Source: Mangrovimonas cancribranchiae (lineage in GTDB: Bacteria; Bacteroidota; Bacteroidia; Flavobacteriales; Flavobacteriaceae). From it: a stretch of 64,000 nucleotides of DNA. Below the pieces are notes generated by a model that made no database searches, was not told where the DNA came from, and was given only the letters and a program-made list of their open reading frames with translations. This document shows positions 17,703 through 27,546 of this stretch, one piece after another (position 1 is the stretch's first letter; the number at the start of each line of letters is the position of its first letter). The position numbers and the translations under genes are program-made. The stretch is from NCBI RefSeq assembly GCF_037126245.1, contig NZ_CP136925.1, forward strand, positions 434,001 through 498,000. The letters are read 5' to 3'.

Positions 17703-18392
17703 ATGAAAAAACTATTAGCAGAATTTTTTGGAACCTTTTGGTTAGTTTTTGGTGGTTGCGGAAGCGCCATCTTTGCAGCAGCTTTTCCAGAATTGGGTAT
17801 TGGCTTTGCAGGAGTAGCATTGGCTTTTGGTTTAACAGTTTTAACTATGGCTTTTGCCGTTGGACATATTTCCGGTGGTCATTTTAATCCTGCAGTAACA
17901 TTTGGGCTTTGGGCTGGGGGTAGATTTTCTATTAAAGAATTACCAGGTTATATTATTGCACAATTAATTGGAGCCATTATAGCAGCAAGCGCTTTGTATT
18001 TTATTGTGTCTGGAGTAGATGGTTTTGAAAGTGTTGGTGGGTTTGCTTCTAATGGCTATGGGGAGTTGTCGCCAGGAGGCTATTCATTAACGTCTGCTTT
18101 TGTGGCTGAGTTTATTTTAACAGCATTCTTTTTACTTATAATTTTAGGAAGCACAAGCGAAAAAGCACCAAAAGGCTTTGCGCCAATTGCTATTGGTTTG
18201 GGATTAACATTAATACATTTAATTAGTATCCCTATTACAAATACTTCTGTAAATCCCGCAAGGTCTACCAGTCAAGCGTTGTTTGCTGACGGTGCTTACT
18301 TAAGTCAAGTATGGTTATTTTGGTTGGCACCTATTGCTGGCGCAATTGTGGCTGGTGTGATAGGAAAGTTTCTTTATGGGAATAATAACTAG
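17703..18392 (+). CDS. aqpZ: Aquaporin Z
   Basis: 229 residues, six membrane helices and two half-helices with the NPA boxes at 62-64 ([11 protein letters not shown]) and 184-186 ([11 protein letters not shown]). The selectivity filter has the Arg after the second NPA and His in LIHLISIP, the water-specific AqpZ pattern rather than glycerol facilitator. It forms a tetrameric inner-membrane water channel. It stands alone and ends at a strong bidirectional terminator. Confidence 0.95.
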   Translation: MKKLLAEFFGTFWLVFGGCGSAIFAAAFPELGIGFAGVALAFGLTVLTMAFAVGHISGGHFNPAVTFGLWAGGRFSIKELPGYIIAQLIGAIIAASALYFIVSGVDGFESVGGFASNGYGELSPGGYSLTSAFVAEFILTAFFLLIILGSTSEKAPKGFAPIAIGLGLTLIHLISIPITNTSVNPARSTSQALFADGAYLSQVWLFWLAPIAGAIVAGVIGKFLYGNNN

Positions 18393-18396
18393 TTAT

Positions 18397-18431
18397 AAAA
18401 AAAGCTGAGTTTTTTTGACTCAGCTTTTTTT
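18397..18431. terminator. Bidirectional terminator between aqpZ and the anti-sigma gene
   Basis: A 14-bp perfect stem (A7-GCTGAGT / ACTCAGC-T7) with a seven-base loop. The A and T tails serve both the plus-strand aqpZ and the minus-strand anti-sigma gene. Confidence 0.9.
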
Positions 18432-18435
18432 GGTG

Positions 18436-19233
18436 TTATTTCTGTTGAAGTGAAATCTCAGCGACTTCATTTTCAATATTTACATTATCTGAATTTTCTT
18501 TGTCTTCAATAGTAATTGAAAGGCCTAAAGCATTTTCCATATAAGGAATTGTTTTTAGTTTTCTATCAGCTTCATCCAAAATGCCTAAGTTTACCATTCT
18601 ATCTTGCACTTCGGCCCAAATTTGATAGGTTTGGTTTTCTGGAAGTTTAGGGAGCGAAACCACATCAATCATTGATGTTTTTTCCTTAGGGTTAATGTAA
18701 GCAACTGTTTTTAAGTTTTTTGCTCTATCATTTCCACGCAACACATATTTTTCGGTGTCAGGGTTATTCAGTTTCATAAACTGACGCATTAAATCGTCTA
18801 ACTTATTATTGTTGTTTTCAATATCGTTACGTAAATCAAATATTTCGTCGACAACGACTTGGTTTTCGTGCTTTAATGCTTGATTTTGTTGGTAAAGCGT
18901 GTAAGATAGTGTAGCGAAAGCAATAGTAGCAACACTAGCCGCTATAGAGTATTTAAACCATTTTTTAGTGGGTTTTTTTCTGGCAGCTAATGTTTTTACA
19001 GGCTTGTCGTCTAACTCATTTAAAACATTGTTTAAAATGCTTTTTGGCGCTTCAACGGCATGGTATTTGGCCATAATTTCCAAGTTGTCTTGCAATGTGT
19101 TGTATGCTTGTTCTACTTCTGGGTATTTTGAAATATAAGTTTCAACCATTTCTGTTTCGGCAGAAGTAGTGTCACCTAAAAGATATTTTTCTAATAGGTC
19201 AGAATTTAAAAAAGTAGTTATTTTATCATTCAT
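18436..19233 (-). CDS. RskA-family anti-sigma factor
   Basis: 265 residues. The cytoplasmic N-terminus (about 1-85) carries the sigma-binding region (DLLEKYLLGDTTSAETEMVE). A single membrane helix lies at about 90-110 and is followed by a coiled coil and an anti-sigma-K C-terminal domain outside the membrane (VVSLPKLPENQTYQIWAEV). It would hold the sigma factor encoded 8 nt upstream until an envelope signal or proteolysis frees it. The gene order sigma then anti-sigma on one transcript is the usual one. Confidence 0.9.
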   Translation of the reverse strand: MNDKITTFLNSDLLEKYLLGDTTSAETEMVETYISKYPEVEQAYNTLQDNLEIMAKYHAVEAPKSILNNVLNELDDKPVKTLAARKKPTKKWFKYSIAASVATIAFATLSYTLYQQNQALKHENQVVVDEIFDLRNDIENNNNKLDDLMRQFMKLNNPDTEKYVLRGNDRAKNLKTVAYINPKEKTSMIDVVSLPKLPENQTYQIWAEVQDRMVNLGILDEADRKLKTIPYMENALGLSITIEDKENSDNVNIENEVAEISLQQK

Positions 19234-19241
19234 GACGCTTT

Positions 19242-19775
19242 TTATTCTGGATCGTAAATTTTTCTTAATTCACGAAGTCCAATTTTTAATCTTGATTTTA
19301 TAGTACCCAGCGGAATGTCTAGTTCATCGCTGGCTTCTTGTTGTGTCATCCCTTCAAAAAATAAGGCTTCAAGTACAATTTGATACTTTTTATCCAAAGT
19401 TTTTAAATGGGTTTTTAGGTCCATAACATCTTGATTTATACTCTTGGATGTCAATTTATATACGTTTGAAACCTCAATTTGGATCTCTTTGCTCTGTTTA
19501 TTTGATTTAGAACGTATTTTGTCTATGGCTGTGTTGTAGGTAATTCTGTATAGCCAAGTGAATAACTTTGCTTTTTTAGGATTGTAAGATTGGGGCTTTT
19601 TCCAGACTTTTATTAAGCTTTCTTGAAGTACATCTTGAGCAAGATCTTCGTCTTTTAGTACTTTCATAGCGACACCCAAAAGCGCATCGGCATAATTTTC
19701 ATATAGCAGTGTGATGGCTCTTTTGTCACTTTTTCCTAAAAGGTCGATAATTTCTTTTTCTATTGAAGTCCTCAA
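19242..19775 (-). CDS. ECF sigma factor (SigK-like), partner of the RskA anti-sigma
   Basis: 177 residues. Region 2 is DLAQDVLQESLIKVWKKP and LFTWLYRITYNTAIDKIR; region 4 is FFEGMTQQEASDELDIPLGT followed by IKSRLKIGLRELRK. No ATG is available at the N-terminus; TTG 19775 is the only sensible start and gives a normal family length. It is paired with the anti-sigma gene just downstream, so it probably controls its own operon and an envelope or oxidative stress regulon (inference from the family). Confidence 0.92.
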   Translation of the reverse strand: MRTSIEKEIIDLLGKSDKRAITLLYENYADALLGVAMKVLKDEDLAQDVLQESLIKVWKKPQSYNPKKAKLFTWLYRITYNTAIDKIRSKSNKQSKEIQIEVSNVYKLTSKSINQDVMDLKTHLKTLDKKYQIVLEALFFEGMTQQEASDELDIPLGTIKSRLKIGLRELRKIYDPE

Positions 19776-19822
19776 ATGGTTACCTGTTTCGTTTAAGTTA
19801 GAAAGTCTAAAGTTAGATATTT

Positions 19823-20836
19823 TTAAATAATATTGACTTCAGTTTCAATATCAATATTAAAAATTCGTTTAACGGTTTTTTGAATTAACCTTGCTAGATG
19901 TAATATATCCTTTCCATTTGCATTGTTGTAATTTACAAGAACTAGAGCTTGTTTTTTATGTACCCCATAGTTGCCAAAGGTTTTTCCTTTAAAGCCGGAC
20001 TGCTCGATTAACCAACCGGCAGGGATTTTAATTTCATTTTTAGAAATTTTGTAAAAAGGTACGTTTGGAAAGTTGTTTTGTAAGATGTTAAAATGTGGTT
20101 TTGTAATAATAGGATTTTTAAAAAAACTACCACTATTACCAATTTCTTTAGGGTTTGGTAATTTACTTTCTCGAATAGCAATAACAGCTTTCGAAACATG
20201 AGATATTGTAGGTTTTTTTACATCCATTTTCTCTAGTTGAGCTGTAATAGCGCCATAACCAGTATGAAGGTTGTGTTTGCTTTTCGTTAACGAGAAACAA
20301 ACGCTAGTAATAATATATTTTCCTTTAGCATTTTGTTTGAAAACAGATTCGCGATACCCAAAATTGCAATCCGATTTTGAGAAAGTAACTATGTTTTGTG
20401 TGGCTATTTCTATAGCATTACAAGACACAAAAACGTCTTTTAGTTCTACACCATACGCGCCGATGTTTTGTATTGGAGCGGTGCCTACATTACCTGGGAT
20501 TAGAGATAGATTTTCAATTCCACCAAAGTTATTTTTTAAGCACCAAAGTACAAACTCATGCCAGTTTTCTCCTGCATGAGCTTGTATGGTGACGTGTGTG
20601 TCGTTTTCTGAAATAACTTCAATACCTTTTATATTAATGTGTAAAACTAAAGCGTCTATATCTTTGGTGAGTAGCATGTTGCTGCCGCCACCAAGAATAA
20701 AGAGTTTTTCTTTTTGAAACTTGTTTAAAGCTAATTTTAAATCGTTTACAGTATTAATTTCTATAAACTTTTTAGCTTTTACATCAATACCAAAGGTGTT
20801 GTATGGTTTGAGAGATATGTTTTCTCTAACAGTCAT
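19823..20836 (-). CDS. murB: UDP-N-acetylenolpyruvoylglucosamine reductase
   Basis: 337 residues, type I MurB. FAD-binding segment FILGGGSNMLL, then PGNVGTAPIQNIGAYGVEL, the catalytic Ser in GNSGSFFKNP and the C-terminal PAGWLIEQSG. It makes UDP-N-acetylmuramate with NADPH in peptidoglycan synthesis. Its ATG shares one base with the stop of the upstream aminotransferase (TAATG), so the two form an operon. Confidence 0.96.
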   Translation of the reverse strand: MTVRENISLKPYNTFGIDVKAKKFIEINTVNDLKLALNKFQKEKLFILGGGSNMLLTKDIDALVLHINIKGIEVISENDTHVTIQAHAGENWHEFVLWCLKNNFGGIENLSLIPGNVGTAPIQNIGAYGVELKDVFVSCNAIEIATQNIVTFSKSDCNFGYRESVFKQNAKGKYIITSVCFSLTKSKHNLHTGYGAITAQLEKMDVKKPTISHVSKAVIAIRESKLPNPKEIGNSGSFFKNPIITKPHFNILQNNFPNVPFYKISKNEIKIPAGWLIEQSGFKGKTFGNYGVHKKQALVLVNYNNANGKDILHLARLIQKTVKRIFNIDIETEVNII

Positions 20837-22029
20837 TAAGATTTTTTATAAACTTTTAAGGCTTCACTTAAAATATGAACCGCTTTAATTAAGCTTTCCT
20901 TTTTTAATACGTAAGCAATCCTGATTTGGTTTTTTCCCACACCTTTTGTAGAGTAAAAACCTGCTGCTGGAGCAACCATAACTGTTTCACCGTCAATATC
21001 AAAATGTTCTAAAAGCCATTGTGCAAAATCATCTGCATCTTCAATGGGAAGTTCTGCAATACAGTAAAAAGCACCTTTAGGCTTAGCAACTTGAACACCA
21101 TCTATTTTTTCTAATTCTCGAATTAGTGTGTTGCGTCTATCTACATATTCTTCAATAACATTATCAAAGTAGCTTTGTGGGGTTTGCAGTGCAGCTTCAC
21201 TAGCAATTTGGGCTAATGTTGGAGGGCTCAATCTTGCTTGGGCAAATTTTAATGCCGTAGAAATAATCTCTTTATTTCTAGAGACCAAACAGCCTATTCT
21301 AGCACCGCACATACTGTATCTTTTAGAAACAGAATCTATCATAATAGCATGATCTTTAATGCTATCCTCTTGCATGATAGAGTAGTGTTCGTAACCATCA
21401 TAAATAAACTCACGATATACTTCATCTGCAATTAAAAATAAATCGTGTTTTATTACTAAAGCAGCTAGTTTTTGTATTTCTTCTTTTGAATAAAGGTACC
21501 CTGTAGGATTTCCGGGGTTACAAATAAGAATGGCTTTGGTTTTAGGTGTAATAAGTTGCTCGAATTCTTCAATTGGAGGTAGTGCAAAATTATCTTCAAT
21601 TTTAGAGATTACAGGCACAATGTTTACACCAGAAGCTGTAGAGAATCCATTGTAATTGGCATAAAAAGGTTCTGGAATTATAACTTCATCGTCAACATCC
21701 ATAATGCTTCCAAAGGCAAATAAAAGGGCTTCGCTACCGCCTGTTGTTACAATAATATTGTCTTTATTAACCTCAATGTTTTGCCCATGATAATAGTTAG
21801 CGATTTTTGTGCGATAACCATCAGAACCTTCAGATCTTGTATAGGCTAAAATATCTAAGGAGTGAACCTTTACAGCATCTAGCGCTATTTCTGGGGTTTT
21901 TATATCGGGCTGCCCAATGTTTAAGTGATATACAGTTTTACCTTCTTGATAAGCTTTTTCTGCGTAAGGCACCAATTTTCTAATTGGCGATTGCGGCATA
22001 TCTTGCCCTTTTTTTGATATTGTTGGCAT
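20836..22029 (-). CDS. Class I PLP-dependent aminotransferase
   Basis: 397 residues of the aspartate aminotransferase fold type I. N-terminal LNIGQPDIKTP, cofactor-binding TGGSEALLF, NPGNPTGYLY, ADEVYREF, PLP-lysine K236 in SVSKRYSMCGARIG, and the C-terminal Arg in QIRIAYVL. Substrates are likely aspartate or aromatic amino acids with 2-oxoglutarate, but specificity cannot be read from sequence. It is translationally coupled to murB downstream. Confidence 0.9.
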   Translation of the reverse strand: MPTISKKGQDMPQSPIRKLVPYAEKAYQEGKTVYHLNIGQPDIKTPEIALDAVKVHSLDILAYTRSEGSDGYRTKIANYYHGQNIEVNKDNIIVTTGGSEALLFAFGSIMDVDDEVIIPEPFYANYNGFSTASGVNIVPVISKIEDNFALPPIEEFEQLITPKTKAILICNPGNPTGYLYSKEEIQKLAALVIKHDLFLIADEVYREFIYDGYEHYSIMQEDSIKDHAIMIDSVSKRYSMCGARIGCLVSRNKEIISTALKFAQARLSPPTLAQIASEAALQTPQSYFDNVIEEYVDRRNTLIRELEKIDGVQVAKPKGAFYCIAELPIEDADDFAQWLLEHFDIDGETVMVAPAAGFYSTKGVGKNQIRIAYVLKKESLIKAVHILSEALKVYKKS

Positions 22030-22150
22030 GTCTTTTTATTTGTCTGCAAATGTCTGAAAATAATCTTAAAGTTTTTTTAAAAACCACCGTTAAAAAGCCA
22101 TCTTAAGTTAAAGATTTGTAACTTGATATAGTATTGATTATTAGTTTTTT

Positions 22151-23473
22151 GTGAGAAGATATTTAATGTTAGTGTTTTTTTTGGTAGGCGTGAGTATAAA
22201 TGTTCAGGCGCAAGATGGTTTTGTAATGCATGGAAAACGCTCAAAAAAGATCCATTTTAAGTTAAGTAATAACCTTATTGTTGTTCCTGTAGAGGTTAAT
22301 GGTGTCGAATTATCCTTCTTATTAGATACAGGGGTTAATAAGTCGATTATTTTTAATTTTTTGAATTTAAAGGATTCGCTTCAAATTAAAGAATCAGAAA
22401 AAATATTTTTACGAGGCTTAGGAGAAGGGGTACAAGTAGAAGCTCTAAGATCTCAAGGAAATGTGGTAAGAATTGGCGAAACGGTTAATTTAAATCAAGA
22501 GTTATTTATTGTTTACGATACTAATTTAAGTTTTGCTCCGCGTTTAGGGGTTCCTGTTCATGGTATTATAGGATACGACTTTTTTAAGAATTTTATAGTA
22601 GAGATAAATTATAGCAGATCTTTTTTAAGAGTGTACAACCCTAATTTGTTTTCTCCTAAAATATGTCGAACATGCAAAGTGTTGGATTTAACTTTTTATA
22701 AAAACAAACCGTATTTAAAAGCACAAGTCACTATTTCTGGTAAAAAAATACCAGTTAACTTACTGATTGATTCTGGAGGAAGTGATGCGTTATGGCTGTT
22801 TAAAGAGGACCGTTTAGGAATTGTGCCTAGCAATATATTTTTTGAAGACTTTTTAGGTTATGGTTTAAACGGAAGCGTTTATGGTAAACGCTCTAAAGTA
22901 GATGCTTTTACAATTGCAGGGTTTCAATTTAAAAACACCAACGTGTCTTTTCCCGATTCCTTGTCTATATCTAATGCCAGACAATATAAAAATAGAAATG
23001 GCAGCCTTGCAGGAAATATTTTAAAGCGCTTTAATATGTTTGTTGATTATTCAAACGGAAAGTTAATCCTAAAAAAGAATAAATATTTTAATGAGGAATT
23101 TAGATATAACAGAGCAGGATTAGAACTAGAGCAAAATGGTGTGATGCTTGTTGTAGAAGAACAACTTAATTTAAGAAGTGGGCAATTAATAAAGTTTGGA
23201 AATCAAAATATAGCAACTAATCCCGAATATGAAATAGGCTTAAAACCAGCGTTTGAAGTTGTAGAGCTTAGAAAAGGCTCGCCAGCTGAAAGAGCAGGCG
23301 TAATTTTAGGCGATGTAATTTTGGAAATTAATGGAAAATCTGCAGGAGAACTATCATTACAACGAATCGTAAAACAGTTTTATGGTAAGTCGGGGAAACA
23401 AATAAAACTACTTATAGATAGGGCGGGGAAACAACACGAAATACTATTTAAACTAGAAAGTATGTTTGATTAA
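22151..23473 (+). CDS. Secreted retropepsin-like aspartyl protease with PDZ domain
   Basis: 440 residues from GTG 22151 (ATG 22166 is an alternative). A signal peptide ends at about NVQAQ. Two aspartyl-protease-like lobes each carry a catalytic-type motif: FLLDTGVNKSIIF (about 55-67) and LLIDSGGSDALWLF (about 206-219). A PDZ domain (about 355-435: RKGSPAERAGVILGDVILEI) follows. Having both lobes in one chain resembles pepsin-like or retropepsin-like bacterial proteins of unknown target. It is convergent with the DUF1573 gene across a shared terminator. Confidence 0.85.
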   Translation: MRRYLMLVFFLVGVSINVQAQDGFVMHGKRSKKIHFKLSNNLIVVPVEVNGVELSFLLDTGVNKSIIFNFLNLKDSLQIKESEKIFLRGLGEGVQVEALRSQGNVVRIGETVNLNQELFIVYDTNLSFAPRLGVPVHGIIGYDFFKNFIVEINYSRSFLRVYNPNLFSPKICRTCKVLDLTFYKNKPYLKAQVTISGKKIPVNLLIDSGGSDALWLFKEDRLGIVPSNIFFEDFLGYGLNGSVYGKRSKVDAFTIAGFQFKNTNVSFPDSLSISNARQYKNRNGSLAGNILKRFNMFVDYSNGKLILKKNKYFNEEFRYNRAGLELEQNGVMLVVEEQLNLRSGQLIKFGNQNIATNPEYEIGLKPAFEVVELRKGSPAERAGVILGDVILEINGKSAGELSLQRIVKQFYGKSGKQIKLLIDRAGKQHEILFKLESMFD

Positions 23474-23509
23474 AAAAAAAGCCCTGAATAATCAGGGCTT
23501 ACTTTTTTA
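23472..23509. terminator. Bidirectional terminator
   Basis: A 9-bp stem (AAGCCCTGA / TCAGGGCTT) with an ATAA loop, flanked by an A run on the left and a T-rich tail on the right. It serves the protease gene on plus and the DUF1573 gene on minus. Confidence 0.9.
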
Positions 23510-23932
23510 TTTTTCCATCACACTTTTCTGTTTCTTTTCTAAAACACTTGTTTTATTAGGATCAATAACTTCTCCTTTTATTTTAAGTGCTACAGTAGGT
23601 GTGTCTGCATTAGATGTTACTGTAATGGTTTTTCTAATCGGCATCACACGATTAGTGTCGTATTTTACTTTTATTTCGCCAGTTTTTCCTGGTAGGATTG
23701 GACCTTTAGGCTTTTCTGGAACGGTACATCCACAACTAGATTTGACATTAGAAATTACTAATGGTGCATTTCCTGTATTAGTAAACTCAAAAACACGAAC
23801 ACCATCAGCGCCTTTTTCAATTGTGCCATAGTCAATAACATCGGTTTTAAACTCGATTTTAGCAACTTTATCTTGTGCTGTAGCAGTAAAGCTTAATAAG
23901 CTAATAAATAATATTGTAATTAAATTTTTCAT
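23507..23932 (-). CDS. Secreted DUF1573 domain protein
   Basis: 141 residues: a signal peptide (to about FTATAQ) and an immunoglobulin-like DUF1573 domain with its signature FEFTNTGNAPLVISNVKSSC and GCTVPEKPKGPILPGKTGEI. This is a very common exported protein in Bacteroidota and Planctomycetes; function is unknown, although the fold resembles ASPM/SPD-2/hydin (ASH)-type domains. It is monocistronic. Confidence 0.92.
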   Translation of the reverse strand: MKNLITILFISLLSFTATAQDKVAKIEFKTDVIDYGTIEKGADGVRVFEFTNTGNAPLVISNVKSSCGCTVPEKPKGPILPGKTGEIKVKYDTNRVMPIRKTITVTSNADTPTVALKIKGEVIDPNKTSVLEKKQKSVMEK

Positions 23933-24069
23933 AATATTTATATTTTATTGAACGGTAAACTTACTTACTTTTCAGTCCTCATGCAAAAAAAATAGACGTA
24001 ATGCATGTTAAAAAAAGCTAATCATTATGTATCAAGCCTTAAATCTTTTTACAGAAACCAAATTATAAG

Positions 24070-24077
24070 TACTTTTG
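24070..24077 (+). promoter_or_regulatory. valS promoter -7 element
   Basis: TACTTTTG, an exact TAnnTTTG match, 30 nt upstream of ATG 24108. Its position decides the valS start, because the longer frame would begin at a TTG (24075) inside this element. Confidence 0.6.
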
Positions 24078-24107
24078 CACATTGTATTTCAAAAACTATT
24101 CCAAAGT

Positions 24108-26735
24108 ATGAGTATTCCATCAAAATATGATGCTAATCAAGTAGAAAGTAAATGGTATGATTACTGGATGAAACATGAGTATTTTCATTCCACACCAGAT
24201 AAACGTGAACCATATACCATAGTAATTCCACCACCAAACGTTACAGGTGTTTTACATATGGGACATATGCTAAATAACACCATTCAAGACGTGTTAATTC
24301 GTAGGGCGCGTTTACAAGGTAAAAATGCGTGTTGGGTGCCAGGAACAGATCATGCGTCTATAGCAACCGAAGCTAAAGTTGTAGCAAAGCTTAAAGCGCA
24401 AGGCATTGATAAAAACGATTTAACTCGAGACGAGTTTTTAAAGCATGCTTGGGATTGGACACATGAATATGGTGGTGTTATTCTAGATCAATTAAAAAAG
24501 CTGGGATGTTCTTGCGATTGGGATAGAACGAAGTTTACAATGGATGACGATATGTCTGAAAGCGTTACCAAAGTATTTATCGATTTATATAATAAAGGCC
24601 TAATATACCGTGGCTACCGCATGGTAAACTGGGATCCAGAAGCTAAAACAACTTTGTCCGACGAAGAGGTGATTTATGAAGAAAAGCAAGGGGTACTATA
24701 TTATTTGGAATACAAAATTGAAGGTAGCGACGAAACTGTAACTATTGCAACCACACGTCCTGAAACCATTTTAGGAGATACAGCAATTTGTATTAACCCT
24801 AACGACGAGCGTTTCACACATTTAAAAGGAAAAAAGGCCATTGTGCCGTTGTGCGATCGTGTAATTCCTATTATAGAAGACGAGTATGTAGACCTTGAGT
24901 TTGGTACAGGATGCTTAAAAGTAACACCAGCTCATGATGAGAATGATAAAATGCTGGGTGATAAACACAACCTTGAAGTCGTAGACATTTTTAATGACGA
25001 TGCTACACTGAATAGTTTTGGATTACATTATGAAGGCAAAGATCGTTTTGTAGTACGTAAAGAAATTTCTAAAGAGTTAGAAGATAAAGGGTATTTAGTA
25101 AAAACAGAAACTCATATTAATAAAGTAGGAACTTCCGAAAGAACAAAAGCTGTTATCGAGCCACGATTAAGCGACCAATGGTTTTTAAAAATGGAAGATT
25201 TGGTAAAACCAGCTATAAAAGCCGTTTTAGAAACCGAAGAGGTAAAACTATTCCCTAAAAAGTTCGAAAACACCTATCGCCATTGGATGGAAAACATTCG
25301 CGATTGGAATATTTCGCGACAATTATATTGGGGGCACCAAATTCCTGCCTACTATTATGGCGACGGTAAAGACGACTTTGTTGTTGCTGAAAGTATTGAA
25401 GAAGCCCATAGTTTAATCGAAAAAAAAGGAATCATCGTAGATCGCGAAGATATACGTCAGGATCAAGATGCCTTAGATACTTGGTTCTCATCTTGGTTAT
25501 GGCCAATGAGCGTGTTCGATGGTGTTCGTAATCCAGAAAATGCCGAATTTAAATACTATTACCCTACAAACGATTTGGTAACTGGACCAGATATTTTATT
25601 CTTCTGGGTAGCGAGAATGATTATTGCAGGTTACGAATATACAGGCGAAAGACCATTCGAGAATGTATACTTAACCGGCTTGGTGCGCGACAAGCAACGC
25701 CGTAAAATGAGTAAATCCCTCGGTAACTCGCCAGATGCCTTAAAGTTAATTGAAGAATTTGGCGCCGATGGTGTTCGTGTAGGACTGCTGTTAAGTAGTG
25801 CGGCTGGTAATGATCTGTTGTTTGACGAAGCCTTATGCCAACAAGGTAAAAACTTTGGGAATAAAATCTGGAATGCCTTTAGATTAATTTCAGGTTGGGA
25901 AGTAAGCGAAACAATCGAACAGCCAGAATCTAGTAAAATAGCTATTGAATGGTTCGAAAATAAATTTCAGCAAACGTTAGCCGAAATAGAAGATCATTTT
26001 TCAAAATATCGTTTAAGTGATGCTTTAATGGCAACGTATAAGTTAATTTGGGACGATTTTTGTTCATGGCTGTTAGAGATGATTAAACCAGCATACGGCG
26101 AGCCAATCGATGCAAAAACATTACAACAAGTTATTGCGCTTTTCGAAGATAACTTACGCATCTTACATCCATTTATGCCATTTTTAACCGAAGAAATTTG
26201 GCAATTCATTTCTAAAAGAACACCAGAAGAAGCCCTAATTGTTGCTCAATGGCCAAAAGCAAAATCAGTAAACGAGAGTTTAATTGCTGAATTTGAAGTG
26301 GCACAGGATGTTGTTTCAGGCATACGAACCATTAGAAAAGAAAAGAATATTGCGTTTAAAGACGCTATTGATTTTTCAGTTTTAAATAACGATAAAATTA
26401 AACCAACATTCGATAGCGTTATTCAGAAATTAGGAAACTTAGACGCTATAAATTACGTTACCGAAGCTGTAAAGGGTGCGCTAACATTTAGAGTAAAGTC
26501 AAACGAGTATTTTATTCCAATGGCAGGTGCAATTGATGTGGAAGCTGAAATTGAAAAATTAACTGAAGAGTTAAACTACACCGAAGGCTTTTTAAAATCA
26601 GTACAAAAGAAACTATCTAACGAGCGTTTTGTTAACAATGCACCAGAACAAGTGGTAGCCAACGAGAAGAAAAAAGAAGCCGATGCTTTGGCAAAAATAG
26701 AAACGTTAAAAGCGAGTTTAGCATCGTTACAATAG
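24108..26735 (+). CDS. valS: Valyl-tRNA synthetase
   Basis: 875 residues from ATG 24108 ([16 protein letters not shown]). Class I synthetase with the HIGH-type motif [15 protein letters not shown], a CP1 editing domain ([14 protein letters not shown]), KMSKS in [14 protein letters not shown], an anticodon-binding domain, and a C-terminal coiled-coil arm (about 810-875) that contacts the tRNA. It charges tRNA-Val and hydrolyses mischarged Thr-tRNA. It is followed after 1 nt by the nuclease gene. Confidence 0.98.
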   Translation: MSIPSKYDANQVESKWYDYWMKHEYFHSTPDKREPYTIVIPPPNVTGVLHMGHMLNNTIQDVLIRRARLQGKNACWVPGTDHASIATEAKVVAKLKAQGIDKNDLTRDEFLKHAWDWTHEYGGVILDQLKKLGCSCDWDRTKFTMDDDMSESVTKVFIDLYNKGLIYRGYRMVNWDPEAKTTLSDEEVIYEEKQGVLYYLEYKIEGSDETVTIATTRPETILGDTAICINPNDERFTHLKGKKAIVPLCDRVIPIIEDEYVDLEFGTGCLKVTPAHDENDKMLGDKHNLEVVDIFNDDATLNSFGLHYEGKDRFVVRKEISKELEDKGYLVKTETHINKVGTSERTKAVIEPRLSDQWFLKMEDLVKPAIKAVLETEEVKLFPKKFENTYRHWMENIRDWNISRQLYWGHQIPAYYYGDGKDDFVVAESIEEAHSLIEKKGIIVDREDIRQDQDALDTWFSSWLWPMSVFDGVRNPENAEFKYYYPTNDLVTGPDILFFWVARMIIAGYEYTGERPFENVYLTGLVRDKQRRKMSKSLGNSPDALKLIEEFGADGVRVGLLLSSAAGNDLLFDEALCQQGKNFGNKIWNAFRLISGWEVSETIEQPESSKIAIEWFENKFQQTLAEIEDHFSKYRLSDALMATYKLIWDDFCSWLLEMIKPAYGEPIDAKTLQQVIALFEDNLRILHPFMPFLTEEIWQFISKRTPEEALIVAQWPKAKSVNESLIAEFEVAQDVVSGIRTIRKEKNIAFKDAIDFSVLNNDKIKPTFDSVIQKLGNLDAINYVTEAVKGALTFRVKSNEYFIPMAGAIDVEAEIEKLTEELNYTEGFLKSVQKKLSNERFVNNAPEQVVANEKKKEADALAKIETLKASLASLQ

Positions 26736-26736
26736 T

Positions 26737-27546
26737 ATGAGCAAACGAACCATATATTCCTTAATTACTATTTTTTTAGTCTGTGGAATATATGTGTTCG
26801 AAGCTTATCTTACCAAGAAGGAGCAAGAGGCTATTGTTAAAAACGGATTGTTAGAGAAAGAACTTACCAATACCTTTTTCTTGCCAACAAGTACAACTGG
26901 GCAAGTTGTGCATCACCATGGCTATTCCTTATCGTATAGTGAGCCAAACGAACAAGCCGAATGGGTAGCTTATGAGCTTAAAGAAAATCAATTAGTTAAT
27001 TCTAACTTTAAACGACCCTATTTTGAAATCGATTCAACAGTAAAAACAAGTGCAGCCCATTGGCGAAATTATAAGCGTTCGGGGTACGATCGTGGACATT
27101 TATGTCCTGCTGCAGATAGAGAATTTGACTATAATTTGTATGTCGAGACCTTTTTAACAAGTAATATAAGTCCGCAGGAACATGAATTTAATGCAGGTGT
27201 TTGGAATAGATTAGAGCAAAAAATACGATATTGGGCAAAACGCTATCGTGGTGTTTATGTAATTACGGGAGGCATTTTAAAAGGTAATATGAAAACTATT
27301 GGTGAAGAACGTGTTTCGGTACCTAATCAGTTTTATAAAATTGTCATGGATTATAACGGTGGTAACCCTAAGGCTTTGGCGTTTTTAATACCTCATGAAA
27401 ATTCAACCAGACCACTTTATAATTTTGTGGTTTCAATAGATTCTGTTGAAACATTAACAGGAATAGACTTTTTTCCAGAGTTAGAAGATACAATTGAAGA
27501 TAAATTGGAAGCTTCAAATAGTTATAAAAACTGGTATTTTAATTAA
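26737..27546 (+). CDS. Secreted or membrane-anchored DNA/RNA non-specific endonuclease
   Basis: 269 residues. An N-terminal hydrophobic helix (about 7-25) is followed by a beta-beta-alpha-metal nuclease domain with the catalytic DRGH motif (SGYDRGHLCPAADREF, His121) and the metal-binding Asn region SNISPQEHEFNAGVWNRLE. Relatives are the NucA/Serratia-type sugar-non-specific nucleases. It probably works in the periplasm or outside the cell for nucleic-acid scavenging. It is 1 nt from valS and so depends on its transcript; the pairing looks positional rather than functional. Confidence 0.93.
   Translation: MSKRTIYSLITIFLVCGIYVFEAYLTKKEQEAIVKNGLLEKELTNTFFLPTSTTGQVVHHHGYSLSYSEPNEQAEWVAYELKENQLVNSNFKRPYFEIDSTVKTSAAHWRNYKRSGYDRGHLCPAADREFDYNLYVETFLTSNISPQEHEFNAGVWNRLEQKIRYWAKRYRGVYVITGGILKGNMKTIGEERVSVPNQFYKIVMDYNGGNPKALAFLIPHENSTRPLYNFVVSIDSVETLTGIDFFPELEDTIEDKLEASNSYKNWYFN

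Noticed and set aside
23466-23831. 121-codon plus-strand frame opposite the DUF1573 gene
   Set aside because: Begins inside a bidirectional terminator and mirrors a conserved coding region.
24075-24107. 11-codon extension of valS to a TTG
   Set aside because: The TTG overlaps the TACTTTTG promoter box; ATG 24108 gives the usual start.
26737-27546. Nuclease as part of a defence system
   Set aside because: The protein is exported or membrane-anchored and sits behind valS, with no partner defence genes; a scavenging nuclease is simpler.
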